Shown here piece after piece: positions 34,204 to 42,965 of a stretch of 64,000 bases of DNA. How positions within the stretch are numbered: position 1 is the stretch's first letter; every line of letters starts with the position of its first letter. Origin of the DNA: Prolixibacter denitrificans (GTDB taxonomy: Bacteria > Bacteroidota > Bacteroidia > Bacteroidales > Prolixibacteraceae). The notes under the pieces are model-generated. The model ran no database searches and was not told the DNA's origin. It was given only the letters and a program-made list of their open reading frames with translations. The stretch is from contig NZ_PYGC01000011.1 in the NCBI RefSeq assembly GCF_003014495.1, positions 62,001 to 126,000 of the forward strand. The letters are read 5' to 3'. Both the position numbers and the translations under genes were made by a program.

Positions 34204-35700
34204 ATGACGACGACATTGACACAACCGAAGACTAAACTTGAAGAATACTTCGATTCATTTCGCAAGAATATACTGGGTATCGACCAGACTTTTGAATCTC
34301 CTTACGGTGAACAGCCTTTGGTGTATGCCGACTGGATTGCCAGTGGCCGGCTTTACCGACCCATCGAGGAAAAGCTGTTGGATCAGTTCGGTCCGATGGT
34401 GGGTAACACGCATTCCGAAGCATCGGAAACGGGTTGCACGATGACGCAGGCCTATCATTTGGCCCATGCGATTATCAAGAAACATGTGCATGCCAATGCC
34501 GATGATGTAATTCTTACGACCGGATTTGGAATGACGTCGGGGCTCGCTAAACTGCAGCGTATTCTGGGTTTGAAGATTCCGGAAAAGCTGATGAAGTTTT
34601 GTGATATTCCGCGGGAAGATCGCCCTGTGGTTTTCCTGACGCATATGGAACATCATTCCAACCAGACTCCCTGGCTGGAATCGCTGGCCGATGTGGTGGT
34701 GCTGGAGCCGGATGAGAATCTGATGGTCAATCCGCAGTACCTTCGTACCGAACTACAGAAATATGCCGACCGGAAAGTGAAGATTGGTTCTTTCTCGGCT
34801 TGTTCCAACGTAAGTGGTGTGATTACCCCTTTTTACGAACTGGCGCAAATAATGCATGAGCACGATGGTTACTGCTTCGTCGATTTTGCTGCGTCGGCAC
34901 CGTATGTTGATATTGACATGCATCCTAAGAATGAGATGCAACGGTTGGATGCCATTTTCTTTTCTCCGCACAAATTCCTGGGAGGGCCCGGAAGTTCTGG
35001 TGTCCTCATCTTTAATAAGAAGCTCTACAAAAACCGCATTCCTGATCATCCCGGAGGTGGTACGGTTAAGTGGACGAATCCCTGGGGAGAGCACACATAC
35101 GTGGACGATATCGAAATTCGCGAAGATGGTGGTACGCCTGGTTTTATGCAGGCTATTCGTGCCGCCATGTGTGTCCGGTTGAAAGAACAAATGGGTGTCG
35201 ATAAAATCAAGGCGAGAGAGACCGAACTGCTGAAGCGGGCTTTCAAAGGCTTTAGCAAGATCGACGGGGTATTCATTTTAGCACAGGAAGCCCGGGAACG
35301 TTTGGGGGTAATCTCTTTCTACGTGGAGGGAATTCATCATAACATGGTGGTTCGTTTACTGAATGACCGGTTTGGTATACAAGTACGCGGAGGTTGCTCC
35401 TGTGCCGGAACCTACGGACACTATTTACTGCACGTGGATCGCGAAATGTCGCACCGGATTACTGAGAAAATTAATAGCGGCGATTTATCAGAGAAACCCG
35501 GATGGGTGCGACTATCACTGCATCCTACCATGACCAATGCTGAGCTGGACTACATTATGGACTCGCTTGAAAAAGTGGTTGCCAATGCGCATGCCTGGAA
35601 GGAAGATTACATATACAACCGGCACACCGGCGAATTTGATCACAAAGACGGGAATGGAAAATGTGATATGATTTCGCGCTGGTTTGATTTGGAAATCTGA
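34204..35700 (+). CDS. Class V aminotransferase, cysteine-desulfurase-like
   Basis: A 498-aa PLP enzyme. Lys257 in SPHKFLGG is the Schiff-base lysine, Asp227 (FVDFAAS) the PLP-nitrogen ligand, and THMEHHSN the phosphate/ring-stacking region. RGGCSCAGTYGHYLL (396-410) contains Cys398 and Cys400 at the position of the sulfur-carrying loop cysteine. It is about 90 residues longer than SufS/CsdA, mostly at the C-terminus and in YADWIASGRLYRPIEE. It may mobilise sulfur or act as a related lyase. It is divergent from the SQR gene. Confidence 0.82.
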   Translation: MTTTLTQPKTKLEEYFDSFRKNILGIDQTFESPYGEQPLVYADWIASGRLYRPIEEKLLDQFGPMVGNTHSEASETGCTMTQAYHLAHAIIKKHVHANADDVILTTGFGMTSGLAKLQRILGLKIPEKLMKFCDIPREDRPVVFLTHMEHHSNQTPWLESLADVVVLEPDENLMVNPQYLRTELQKYADRKVKIGSFSACSNVSGVITPFYELAQIMHEHDGYCFVDFAASAPYVDIDMHPKNEMQRLDAIFFSPHKFLGGPGSSGVLIFNKKLYKNRIPDHPGGGTVKWTNPWGEHTYVDDIEIREDGGTPGFMQAIRAAMCVRLKEQMGVDKIKARETELLKRAFKGFSKIDGVFILAQEARERLGVISFYVEGIHHNMVVRLLNDRFGIQVRGGCSCAGTYGHYLLHVDREMSHRITEKINSGDLSEKPGWVRLSLHPTMTNAELDYIMDSLEKVVANAHAWKEDYIYNRHTGEFDHKDGNGKCDMISRWFDLEI

Positions 35701-35852
35701 CTCCATTTGTCTGATTATAATATCTCCCGGAACTCAATAAGCTTTCGTTGCCTGATATTTGATATTAAATCTTATTTGAAATTTTGCAATAATTGTTAAG
35801 TTTACTCGCCATGATTTAACGTCATCGGATAACTGGACTTATTAACCGGGAA

Positions 35853-36422
35853 ATGGCGGGGGAACTAAAAAACATTAGCAACGAAGAGTTTCGGTCAATT
35901 TTTGACCAGTACTATCCTATGCTTTTTCACCTGGGGAAAGAATATCTTCAGGATGAAGATGAAGCTAAGGAGGTTGCTCAAAATGCCTTTGTGAAACTCT
36001 GGGAGATTCGTGAGTCCCTTTCGAATGAATCGAATATTCGTAATTTCCTCTACACCATTGCCAAGAATAACTGCCTGAACTGTTTAAAGCGGAGAGAAGT
36101 GCTGGCTGTGCATCATGACCGGATGAAATATTTGGAGATGCATTTCAATTATGAGGCACTCAACCGGATGGATCATCAATACCTGGAATTTTCCGAATTA
36201 AAGGAAAAGATTGAAGAGGCAATTTCCGGCCTTTCGGAAAATTGTCGCCGCGTATTTTACATGAGCCGGTTTGAGGATAAATCGAATAAAGAAATCGCTG
36301 CCAGTCTTAATGTTACAGTGAAAACCGTGGAGGCGCACATGACAAAAGCGTTGAAACATCTCCGAAAAGAACTGAAAGATTACCTTCCTGTTTTATTGGT
36401 GATTACCAATTTCCTGAATTAA
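35853..36422 (+). CDS. ECF-type RNA polymerase sigma factor (FecI-like)
   Basis: A 189-aa sigma factor. Region 2 (FDQYYPMLFHLGKEYLQDEDEAKEVAQNAFVKLWE in segments) and region 4 (GLSENCRRVFYMSRFEDKSNKEIAASLNVTVKTVEAHMTKAL) are clear. A FecR-type anti-sigma gene follows 163 bp downstream, then a SusC protein with an STN domain, the classic trans-envelope signalling trio. It should direct transcription of the mannan locus. Confidence 0.92.
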   Translation: MAGELKNISNEEFRSIFDQYYPMLFHLGKEYLQDEDEAKEVAQNAFVKLWEIRESLSNESNIRNFLYTIAKNNCLNCLKRREVLAVHHDRMKYLEMHFNYEALNRMDHQYLEFSELKEKIEEAISGLSENCRRVFYMSRFEDKSNKEIAASLNVTVKTVEAHMTKALKHLRKELKDYLPVLLVITNFLN

Positions 36423-36585
36423 ATCTGAGAAAAAAATTGAAATCGCGGTTAGGGTTGTCCTTTGCTTGATTGTTTAATAGTTAAAGAATGTGAAAATATT
36501 TGCTTTCGCATAAGGATTCATCAGAAGCAGTGCGAGAATAGAGGCTCAGAAAAGTTGTTGTATTGAAAGAAAATAGAAGGAATTG

Positions 36586-37584
36586 ATGTCAGACGAATTA
36601 TTATCAAAAATTTTGTCGGGAACGGCAAGCGAGGAGGAGAAAAGAGCCTATTACGAAGAGGTGGCCACTGATGAATCCTTTCAGGAGGAATTTTATCAGA
36701 CCAAAAGTTTGTGGGTGAGAGCAACTGCCGGCAGAAAAGAGACAAAGCTAAACCTGGATGAGGAATACAGAAATCTGAAGGAGAAGGTTAGCGGAATGAA
36801 AAAAACCGGAATCCGGAGTCTGACCCGCATTTGGATTGGACGCGCAGCGATGATTGCGGTGCTGCTCTCCGTTGGATGGTTGGCTCACCAGTTGTGGTCG
36901 CCTGGAAAGCAGCCGGTGGATTTTACCCAGCAGTTTGCTTCGTCGATTGGCAGCATTTCGCAGATGACTTTGCCGGATGGAACACAAATCTGGCTGAATT
37001 CGGGCAGTAAAGTTGTTTATCACGAGACTTCGAAAGAGAGAAATGTTCAACTTGTGGGGGAGGCCTGTTTTGACGTAGCGCATGACGAAGAGCATCCGTT
37101 TTCGGTTCAGACAGAAAACATGGTAGTCCGTGACTTAGGTACGCGTTTTAACGTTCGGGCCTATCCGAGTGATGAGGTTACCGAAACAACGCTTATCGAA
37201 GGAAGTGCTGAGATTCTTTCAGGTAATAATTTGAAGCGAATCTGTGAGTTGAAGCCAGGAGAACTGGCTGTATATGACAAGGCAAAGAAGCGGATGTCAA
37301 TACAGGAGATTGACCCGTCGACCATCGTTGCCTGGATGGACGGTAAGTTTGTCTTCCGGAATGAAAAGCTGGCAGATATCTGCGACGAGCTGGAGAAATG
37401 GTACGGTGTCCGTTTCCGCTTTGCTGACGATGTGATTAAAGATTACCGGTATACGGCGAACATCAAGCGAACGACTTCAATTTCGTATGTTCTGAAAATG
37501 CTAAATATCACAACTCATTTGCATTACAGTATTCAGGAGAATAAAATGGAACCTGACATTATTACGATATCAACAGAAAAGTAA
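36586..37584 (+). CDS. FecR-family anti-sigma factor
   Basis: A 332-aa inner-membrane protein. The N-terminal cytoplasmic part has LSKILSGTASEEEKRAYYEEV, typical of FecR; one TM lies at about 82-100 (AMIAVLLSVGWLAHQLW). The periplasmic FecR domain shows LPDGTQIWLNSGSKVVY, LVGEACFDVAHDEEHPFSV, VRDLGTRFNVRAY and TTLIEGSAEI, followed by a C-terminal DUF4974-like domain (FVFRNEKLADICDELEKWYGVRFRF). It relays the SusC/STN signal to the adjacent sigma factor. ATG 36586. Confidence 0.92.
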   Translation: MSDELLSKILSGTASEEEKRAYYEEVATDESFQEEFYQTKSLWVRATAGRKETKLNLDEEYRNLKEKVSGMKKTGIRSLTRIWIGRAAMIAVLLSVGWLAHQLWSPGKQPVDFTQQFASSIGSISQMTLPDGTQIWLNSGSKVVYHETSKERNVQLVGEACFDVAHDEEHPFSVQTENMVVRDLGTRFNVRAYPSDEVTETTLIEGSAEILSGNNLKRICELKPGELAVYDKAKKRMSIQEIDPSTIVAWMDGKFVFRNEKLADICDELEKWYGVRFRFADDVIKDYRYTANIKRTTSISYVLKMLNITTHLHYSIQENKMEPDIITISTEK

Positions 37585-37640
37585 CTAAACAAGAATATTA
37601 AACGATTGCCTATGCACTAACTATCAACTAAATCAACAAA

Positions 37641-37669
37641 AAACCGGGAGGGTGGCGCCCTTCCCGGTT
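37641..37669 (+). other. GC-rich hairpin between fecR and susC
   Basis: The stem AACCGGGA/TCCCGGTT plus GGG/CCC with a short loop (37642-37669). No T tract follows on the + strand, so it could be a weak terminator, an mRNA-stability element or an attenuator setting the large difference in expression between regulator and receptor. Confidence 0.55.
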
Positions 37670-37754
37670 CATGTGAATTTAATATCCCGAGCAGTCTCTA
37701 TATCAGAGAATCGCAAATAAGACTGCTCTATTGTAAACCAAACAGTTCAAATCT

Positions 37755-40700
37755 ATGAAGAATTTTCGAAGATTCCCGGGCAATTTATGCCCCGGGCTAA
37801 AAAAATTGTACCTAACCATGAAACTAACTGGATTCCTGTTGCTTCTTTCCGCTATGACCTTGTCGGCAAAGACCTACTCACAGGCAGTGCGCTTAAATCT
37901 CCAGGTTGAAAATGCCAACATCGTTCAGGTTTTCGACCAAATAGAGAAGATTTCTGAATTTGGCTTTTTCTTTAAGTCCGATCAGATGGACTTGACGAAG
38001 CGGTATAGTCTTTCGATAGAAGATGCCAGCATTGACCAGATTCTTTCCCAGGTACTGGATTTGTCGAAATACAAATATCAAATCGTTGACCGGAATATTG
38101 TGATTTCCAAAAGAGCTATAGAAACAGCACAGAGCGGACAACAAGATAAACACAATGTTAATGGTACGGTAACGGATGAAGATGGAGTCCCGCTTCCGGG
38201 AGTAACCATTGTCGTTAAAGGAACGACTTCCGGTACGATTACCGATACGAACGGACACTATACGATATCTAATGTTGGTGATTCTGATGTGCTGGTATTC
38301 TCTTTTATCGGAATGGTGGCGCAGGACGTTGCAGTGCAATCGCGTGAAACCATCGACGTTACCATGATGCGCGAGACTTATGGAATTCAGGAAGTGGTAG
38401 CCATTGGATATGGTACCATGCGTAAGCAGGATGTAACCGGTTCCATTTCCCAGGCAAAAGGCGAGGAGTTGGTGCAAGACCAAAGTTTTAGTGCACTGGA
38501 TAATTTGAGAGGAAAAGTTTCCGGTGTTAATATTTTCTCGAACTCAGGACAGCCCGGAGCTTATCAGAGCCGTGTTGTTATCAGGGGACTGTCTACCATC
38601 GATGCTTCGTCGGCTCCTTTGTATGTGGTTGATGGCGTTGTGATGGAGGATTTTGGATTGATCAACCCGAATGATATCGAGAGTATTGAAGTGTTGAAAG
38701 ATGCTTCCTCAGCGGCTATTTACGGAGCCCGTGGTGCCAACGGTGTTATTCTCGTGACAACGAAACGTGGAAAAGAGCATGGCAAGGGTACCACTGTAAG
38801 CTATCAGGGATCTGCCAGCGTTAGTACCATGGCTCGTTATATGGATGTGCTGAATGCTCAGGAGTGGACCGACGCTTTCATGATTGGTCTTGAAAATGAG
38901 AACAAATACATGGATTACAATTGGTCGTTGGACAGAACTGATTGGTTTACCGACCCGAATTACTTCGATGCCCAGGGAAATCCTTTGTATGATACCAACT
39001 GGCAGAAAGAAGCCACCCGGACCGCTTTTTCTCAAAATCATCAGTTGAATATTCAGCAAGCCGGAGAAAATTCTTCAGCAGGAGCTTTCCTGAATTATAC
39101 TGATCAACAAGGTATCGTTAACAATACCTTTAGTAAACGTATCAATGCGAAACTGGCATTCGACGGTGATCCGACGAAATGGTTGTCTACTTCCCTTAAT
39201 CTTTCAGTCAATCACACTTGGGGACGCTATACTCCGGAAACAGGTGGTGGACAGGAAGCCCGTCGTACGATGATTGAAATGTTGCCCTGGTTACCTCTGC
39301 GCGATGCAAACGGTAATTATACTACATCTGCCAGCTCATCGATGTCCGATACATTTGGATTCGAAGGAATGTCGAATCCTGTGATGATCCTGGATTTACA
39401 GAAGCGGATGAGGTACAATACGCAGATTTTCGGAAATACGGCCTTAACCTTCCATTTGCTGGACGGTCTTGATCTGAAAACTCAGTTTGGTATCGACAGC
39501 CACAATATAACCAGCAAAGGATATTCTTCTGTATCGCTGAACAACATATCTATGCCGAATGGTTGGGCTTATATTGACCATGGAAATATATTTTACTGGC
39601 AGGAAGAAACGTATTTGACCTACCAGAAAGTATTGGGCGTGCACCGTCTGAATGCGATGGCCGGCCTTTCCTGGCAAGAGCGTACTTATAACTATAATAA
39701 TTCGTACACCGAAGGATTTAGTGATGACTTCTTTGAGTGGTACAATATGGGGGCCGGTACGACGCCTTCAGCTCCTACATCCGGCTACGATAAGTGGGCA
39801 ATGAACTCCTACTTTCTGCGCTTTGCTTATACCTATAACGATAAGTATTCGGCTACGGTGACCGGTCGTTATGATGGTTCTTCCAAATTCGGAAAGAACA
39901 ACAAATACGCGTTCTTTCCATCGGCAGGTTTAGCATGGATTGTATCGCAGGAAGACTTTCTGAAGGACAATGCAACCATCAGTACCCTGAAGCTCCATAC
40001 CAGCTATGGATTGACGGGTAACTCTGAAATTTCTCCGTATCGTTCGCTGGCATCGGTCAGTTCGGGAACAAATTTGCTGGATGGTTCAAGAGCTCCTTAT
40101 TCCTATATCAGTTCGATGGCGAACCCGGATTTGAAATGGGAAAAAACAGCACAATGGGACATGGGCTTCAATTTAGGCTTGTTCCGGAATAAGCTGAATT
40201 TCGATATTTCTTACTATCACAAGAAGACTACCGATTTGTTGCTGAATACTCCGTTGCCAACGTCTTCGGGTTTTGGTTCGATATACAAAAATATCGGGTC
40301 GGTACAAAACCAGGGACTTGATATCATGGTCGATGCAACGCCAGTTCGTACCAACGATTTCCAATGGAATGCTACACTAAACCTGAACTACAATAAAAAC
40401 AAGATTCTTCACCTGGGAGAAAATGATGAAGATATCGAGATGAACTATTGGGTTGGTGGTTCCGAAAGTATTTTGCGGGTTGGTGAGAACCTGAGTAGCT
40501 TCTACGGGTATCGTCGCTTAGGTGTTTACACCATTGAAGATTACGAAGCAGGCAACTGCGAAAAGAGCCAGATCGGTCGCGCCAAGCGGACGAATGAGAA
40601 GGAAATCATCGGTAAAGGAATGCCAGATTGGGCCGGTAGTTTCATTAATACTTTCCGGTACAAGAATATTGATTTGACTGTAGACCTGCAATTTGTATGG

Positions 40701-41141
40701 GGAGTAGAAACATTGCAGCAATTCTACCACTCTACATACGACCGTTTTGGTATCACCAACGGTTTGTCGAATATCTTGTACGATGCGTATGACGGAACCA
40801 ATCCCAATACCATGGAACAAGCGATTTACCTGACGAATTCCGGTCACGCCGGACAGAATACAACGGTAGATTCCGGTTGGATTGCCGATGGTTCCTATTT
40901 GAGAGGAAACCTGATTCAGCTGGGTTATACCTTCTCTGACAAGCAATGCAAGGCCATTGGTATTTCGAAACTACGTTTATATGCGAATGTGAATAACGCA
41001 TTCCTGATCTGCTCCAGTAAGTACAATGGGTACGATCCGGAGTCGACTTCTCAGGGCAGTGCCAAGTTCGGTCAGAACATGACCTTCTTTGCCTATCCGA
41101 GGGCCAGAACATGGACACTGGGACTAAACGTAACATTCTAA
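37755..41141 (+). CDS. SusC/RagA-family TonB-dependent outer-membrane receptor with STN domain
   Basis: A 1128-aa receptor. Signal region 1-43, STN signalling domain about 45-118 (LNLQVENANIVQVFDQI), CarboxypepD_reg domain about 136-204 (GTVTDEDGVPLPGVTIVVKG), TonB-box-like VVAIGYG (214-220), plug with SGVNIFSNSGQPG, RVVIRGLSTI and the IYGARGANGVILVTTKRG signature, then a large barrel ending WTLGLNVTF with terminal Phe. It imports oligosaccharides with the SusD protein encoded 13 bp downstream; the STN domain should contact FecR. The GH92 genes suggest alpha-mannan or N-glycan ligands. Confidence 0.95.
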   Translation: MKNFRRFPGNLCPGLKKLYLTMKLTGFLLLLSAMTLSAKTYSQAVRLNLQVENANIVQVFDQIEKISEFGFFFKSDQMDLTKRYSLSIEDASIDQILSQVLDLSKYKYQIVDRNIVISKRAIETAQSGQQDKHNVNGTVTDEDGVPLPGVTIVVKGTTSGTITDTNGHYTISNVGDSDVLVFSFIGMVAQDVAVQSRETIDVTMMRETYGIQEVVAIGYGTMRKQDVTGSISQAKGEELVQDQSFSALDNLRGKVSGVNIFSNSGQPGAYQSRVVIRGLSTIDASSAPLYVVDGVVMEDFGLINPNDIESIEVLKDASSAAIYGARGANGVILVTTKRGKEHGKGTTVSYQGSASVSTMARYMDVLNAQEWTDAFMIGLENENKYMDYNWSLDRTDWFTDPNYFDAQGNPLYDTNWQKEATRTAFSQNHQLNIQQAGENSSAGAFLNYTDQQGIVNNTFSKRINAKLAFDGDPTKWLSTSLNLSVNHTWGRYTPETGGGQEARRTMIEMLPWLPLRDANGNYTTSASSSMSDTFGFEGMSNPVMILDLQKRMRYNTQIFGNTALTFHLLDGLDLKTQFGIDSHNITSKGYSSVSLNNISMPNGWAYIDHGNIFYWQEETYLTYQKVLGVHRLNAMAGLSWQERTYNYNNSYTEGFSDDFFEWYNMGAGTTPSAPTSGYDKWAMNSYFLRFAYTYNDKYSATVTGRYDGSSKFGKNNKYAFFPSAGLAWIVSQEDFLKDNATISTLKLHTSYGLTGNSEISPYRSLASVSSGTNLLDGSRAPYSYISSMANPDLKWEKTAQWDMGFNLGLFRNKLNFDISYYHKKTTDLLLNTPLPTSSGFGSIYKNIGSVQNQGLDIMVDATPVRTNDFQWNATLNLNYNKNKILHLGENDEDIEMNYWVGGSESILRVGENLSSFYGYRRLGVYTIEDYEAGNCEKSQIGRAKRTNEKEIIGKGMPDWAGSFINTFRYKNIDLTVDLQFVWGVETLQQFYHSTYDRFGITNGLSNILYDAYDGTNPNTMEQAIYLTNSGHAGQNTTVDSGWIADGSYLRGNLIQLGYTFSDKQCKAIGISKLRLYANVNNAFLICSSKYNGYDPESTSQGSAKFGQNMTFFAYPRARTWTLGLNVTF

Positions 41142-41153
41142 TTTAAATCCAAA

Positions 41154-42731
41154 ATGAAGACTACTATGAAAAAGATATTAATATGTTTATCAGTGAGCCT
41201 TCTGTTTATGACCTCGTGTAATGACTTTCTGGATGAAAGTCCCAAGTCAGCGCTGACGGAGGTTGATTACTATAAAACAGAAGCTCAGGCAACGGCAAAC
41301 GTAAATTACTTATACCGAAACGGGGCGCCAAGACGCATATCTTATGCTTCCAGTGCCTATATCGGCCCCAAAGCTTCCATCACCGGAATGTTGACAGGTT
41401 ATTTCAGTAACAGCTACGAAGGACAGGAAGTGGTGTGTAAGTATTCCCGTCTGTTGACCCGTCAGCAACATACGAATGAGATATCCGATACTTCGGATGA
41501 TATTTGGGACAACTGTTATAATGCCATTAACGTGGCGAATAATGCGATAGCGAGTATTCCCAATATTACCATGGATTCAGGAACCGCAGCTCAGTTGACA
41601 GCAGAAGCCATGTTTTTCCGGGCATTTAATTATTTCTACCTGGTGAAAACATTTGGCGACGTTCCGCTGCTGTTAGAACCTTCCAATCTGGAGAATCTTT
41701 ATCCCGAAAGGACAGCATCTGCGCAGGTTTATACGCAGATCGAATCGGATTTGAAAGCTGCTGTTGATGCTCTGCCGGCAAAAACTTTTGCGGCTAACGG
41801 ACATCGGATTACGAAGTATGTCGCTGCCATGGTTCTTGCCGATGTGTATTTCCATCAGGGAGATTATGCTAATGCGAAGACTTATTCGAAAATGGTTATC
41901 GATTCGCCTCATTCGCTTACCGCGAATACTGACATGTCGGGAAGCAGCGCATTCAATCAACTGCGCTCCACCGATGATTTGGATGAGGTGATTTATGCCC
42001 AGGAGTATGATGAAAGTATCAGCAATAGCAGCTGGTGGCCAACTTATGCCTTTTCATCTTCGGCGACCGCTGTATTCGGAACTTATTCGATTTTTGAGCG
42101 GGTTTATGGTCCGATTGATCAGTTCCTGAATGTTTATCCGACCGATGATCTGCGTATTCAACCCAACCAGTTCTTCCATTGGAATTATACCAACCCGAAT
42201 AACGGTAAAACCTGGACAGCTCCCGACGGACAAGCAGGCTGCTGGTATTATTATGATGAAAATGCTGTGTTGAATACTGGAAAAGGAACGAAGGATTGGA
42301 ACTTTTACCGTTTAGCAGAAGCTTATCTCGACTACGCCGAATCAATTGCCCAGACGGACGGTGTAACAGACGAGGCTGCTACCTATCTTGCTAAAATACA
42401 AGTACGCGCTAACATGAACGGTGAAACTGAAGATCAGATCAAAGCCGGTTTACTTGCCTTGTCGAAGCAGGAGTTCATCGAAACTTGCTGGACAGAAAGA
42501 ATCCGTGAATTCCCGTTGGAATTCAAAATATGGGATGACTGTGTCCGTACGATGAAGTTCCCGGTTATCTCAGCAACCAATCCTGGAGAGGTAACTTACG
42601 TTAACCTGATTGGCGCACAGAATGCAGCAGGAGCCACGTTTAAAGAAACCGACCTGGTATTCCCGATTTCCTTGAACGAATTGCAGCGTAATCCGAATTT
42701 GACCCAGAATGCAGGTTATGCAAGTAAATAA
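41154..42731 (+). CDS. SusD/RagB-family glycan-binding lipoprotein
   Basis: A 525-aa surface lipoprotein with lipobox LLFMTSC followed by NDFLDESPKSALTEVDYYKTEAQA, the SusD N-terminal signature. TPR-like helices include AEAMFFRAFNYFYLVKTFGDVPLLLEP, and the C-terminal part has YRLAEAYLDYAESIAQ and a terminal IPLNELQRNPNLTQN-like FPISLNELQRNPNLTQN. It caps the SusC barrel and binds glycan at the cell surface. ATG 41154 or the internal ATG at 41166 both give a good signal peptide. Confidence 0.95.
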   Translation: MKTTMKKILICLSVSLLFMTSCNDFLDESPKSALTEVDYYKTEAQATANVNYLYRNGAPRRISYASSAYIGPKASITGMLTGYFSNSYEGQEVVCKYSRLLTRQQHTNEISDTSDDIWDNCYNAINVANNAIASIPNITMDSGTAAQLTAEAMFFRAFNYFYLVKTFGDVPLLLEPSNLENLYPERTASAQVYTQIESDLKAAVDALPAKTFAANGHRITKYVAAMVLADVYFHQGDYANAKTYSKMVIDSPHSLTANTDMSGSSAFNQLRSTDDLDEVIYAQEYDESISNSSWWPTYAFSSSATAVFGTYSIFERVYGPIDQFLNVYPTDDLRIQPNQFFHWNYTNPNNGKTWTAPDGQAGCWYYYDENAVLNTGKGTKDWNFYRLAEAYLDYAESIAQTDGVTDEAATYLAKIQVRANMNGETEDQIKAGLLALSKQEFIETCWTERIREFPLEFKIWDDCVRTMKFPVISATNPGEVTYVNLIGAQNAAGATFKETDLVFPISLNELQRNPNLTQNAGYASK

Positions 42732-42749
42732 TTGAATACAGTAAGTAGA

Positions 42750-42786
42750 AAGAGGATCATACCCCGTTTTAGGGGATGGTCCTCTT
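42750..42786 (+). terminator. Probable terminator or attenuator after susD
   Basis: The stem AGAGGA/TCCTCT with an inner CCCC/GGGG and mismatches between them (42751-42785), followed by a modest TATAC stretch. It may reduce read-through into the mannosidase genes, which start 234 bp after susD. Confidence 0.6.
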
Positions 42787-42965
42787 ATACTGAAGTTGTG
42801 TGCGTTATTATTTCTTTTCTACCCATTCTTTGATATCCTTGCCGGGAACAGTGAGGAATAAAAGCTGTATCTCATCTGAAGTATTTACGTATCAGGAGAC
42901 AGGCGACTTGAAACATGCAGTTTCAGTGGATTGCCGGGAATAATCTGCATACCTAAAACCTCTCT

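Noticed and set aside
37641-37669. Strong terminator between fecR and susC
   Set aside because: There is no T tract after the stem; reported as a hairpin of unknown role.
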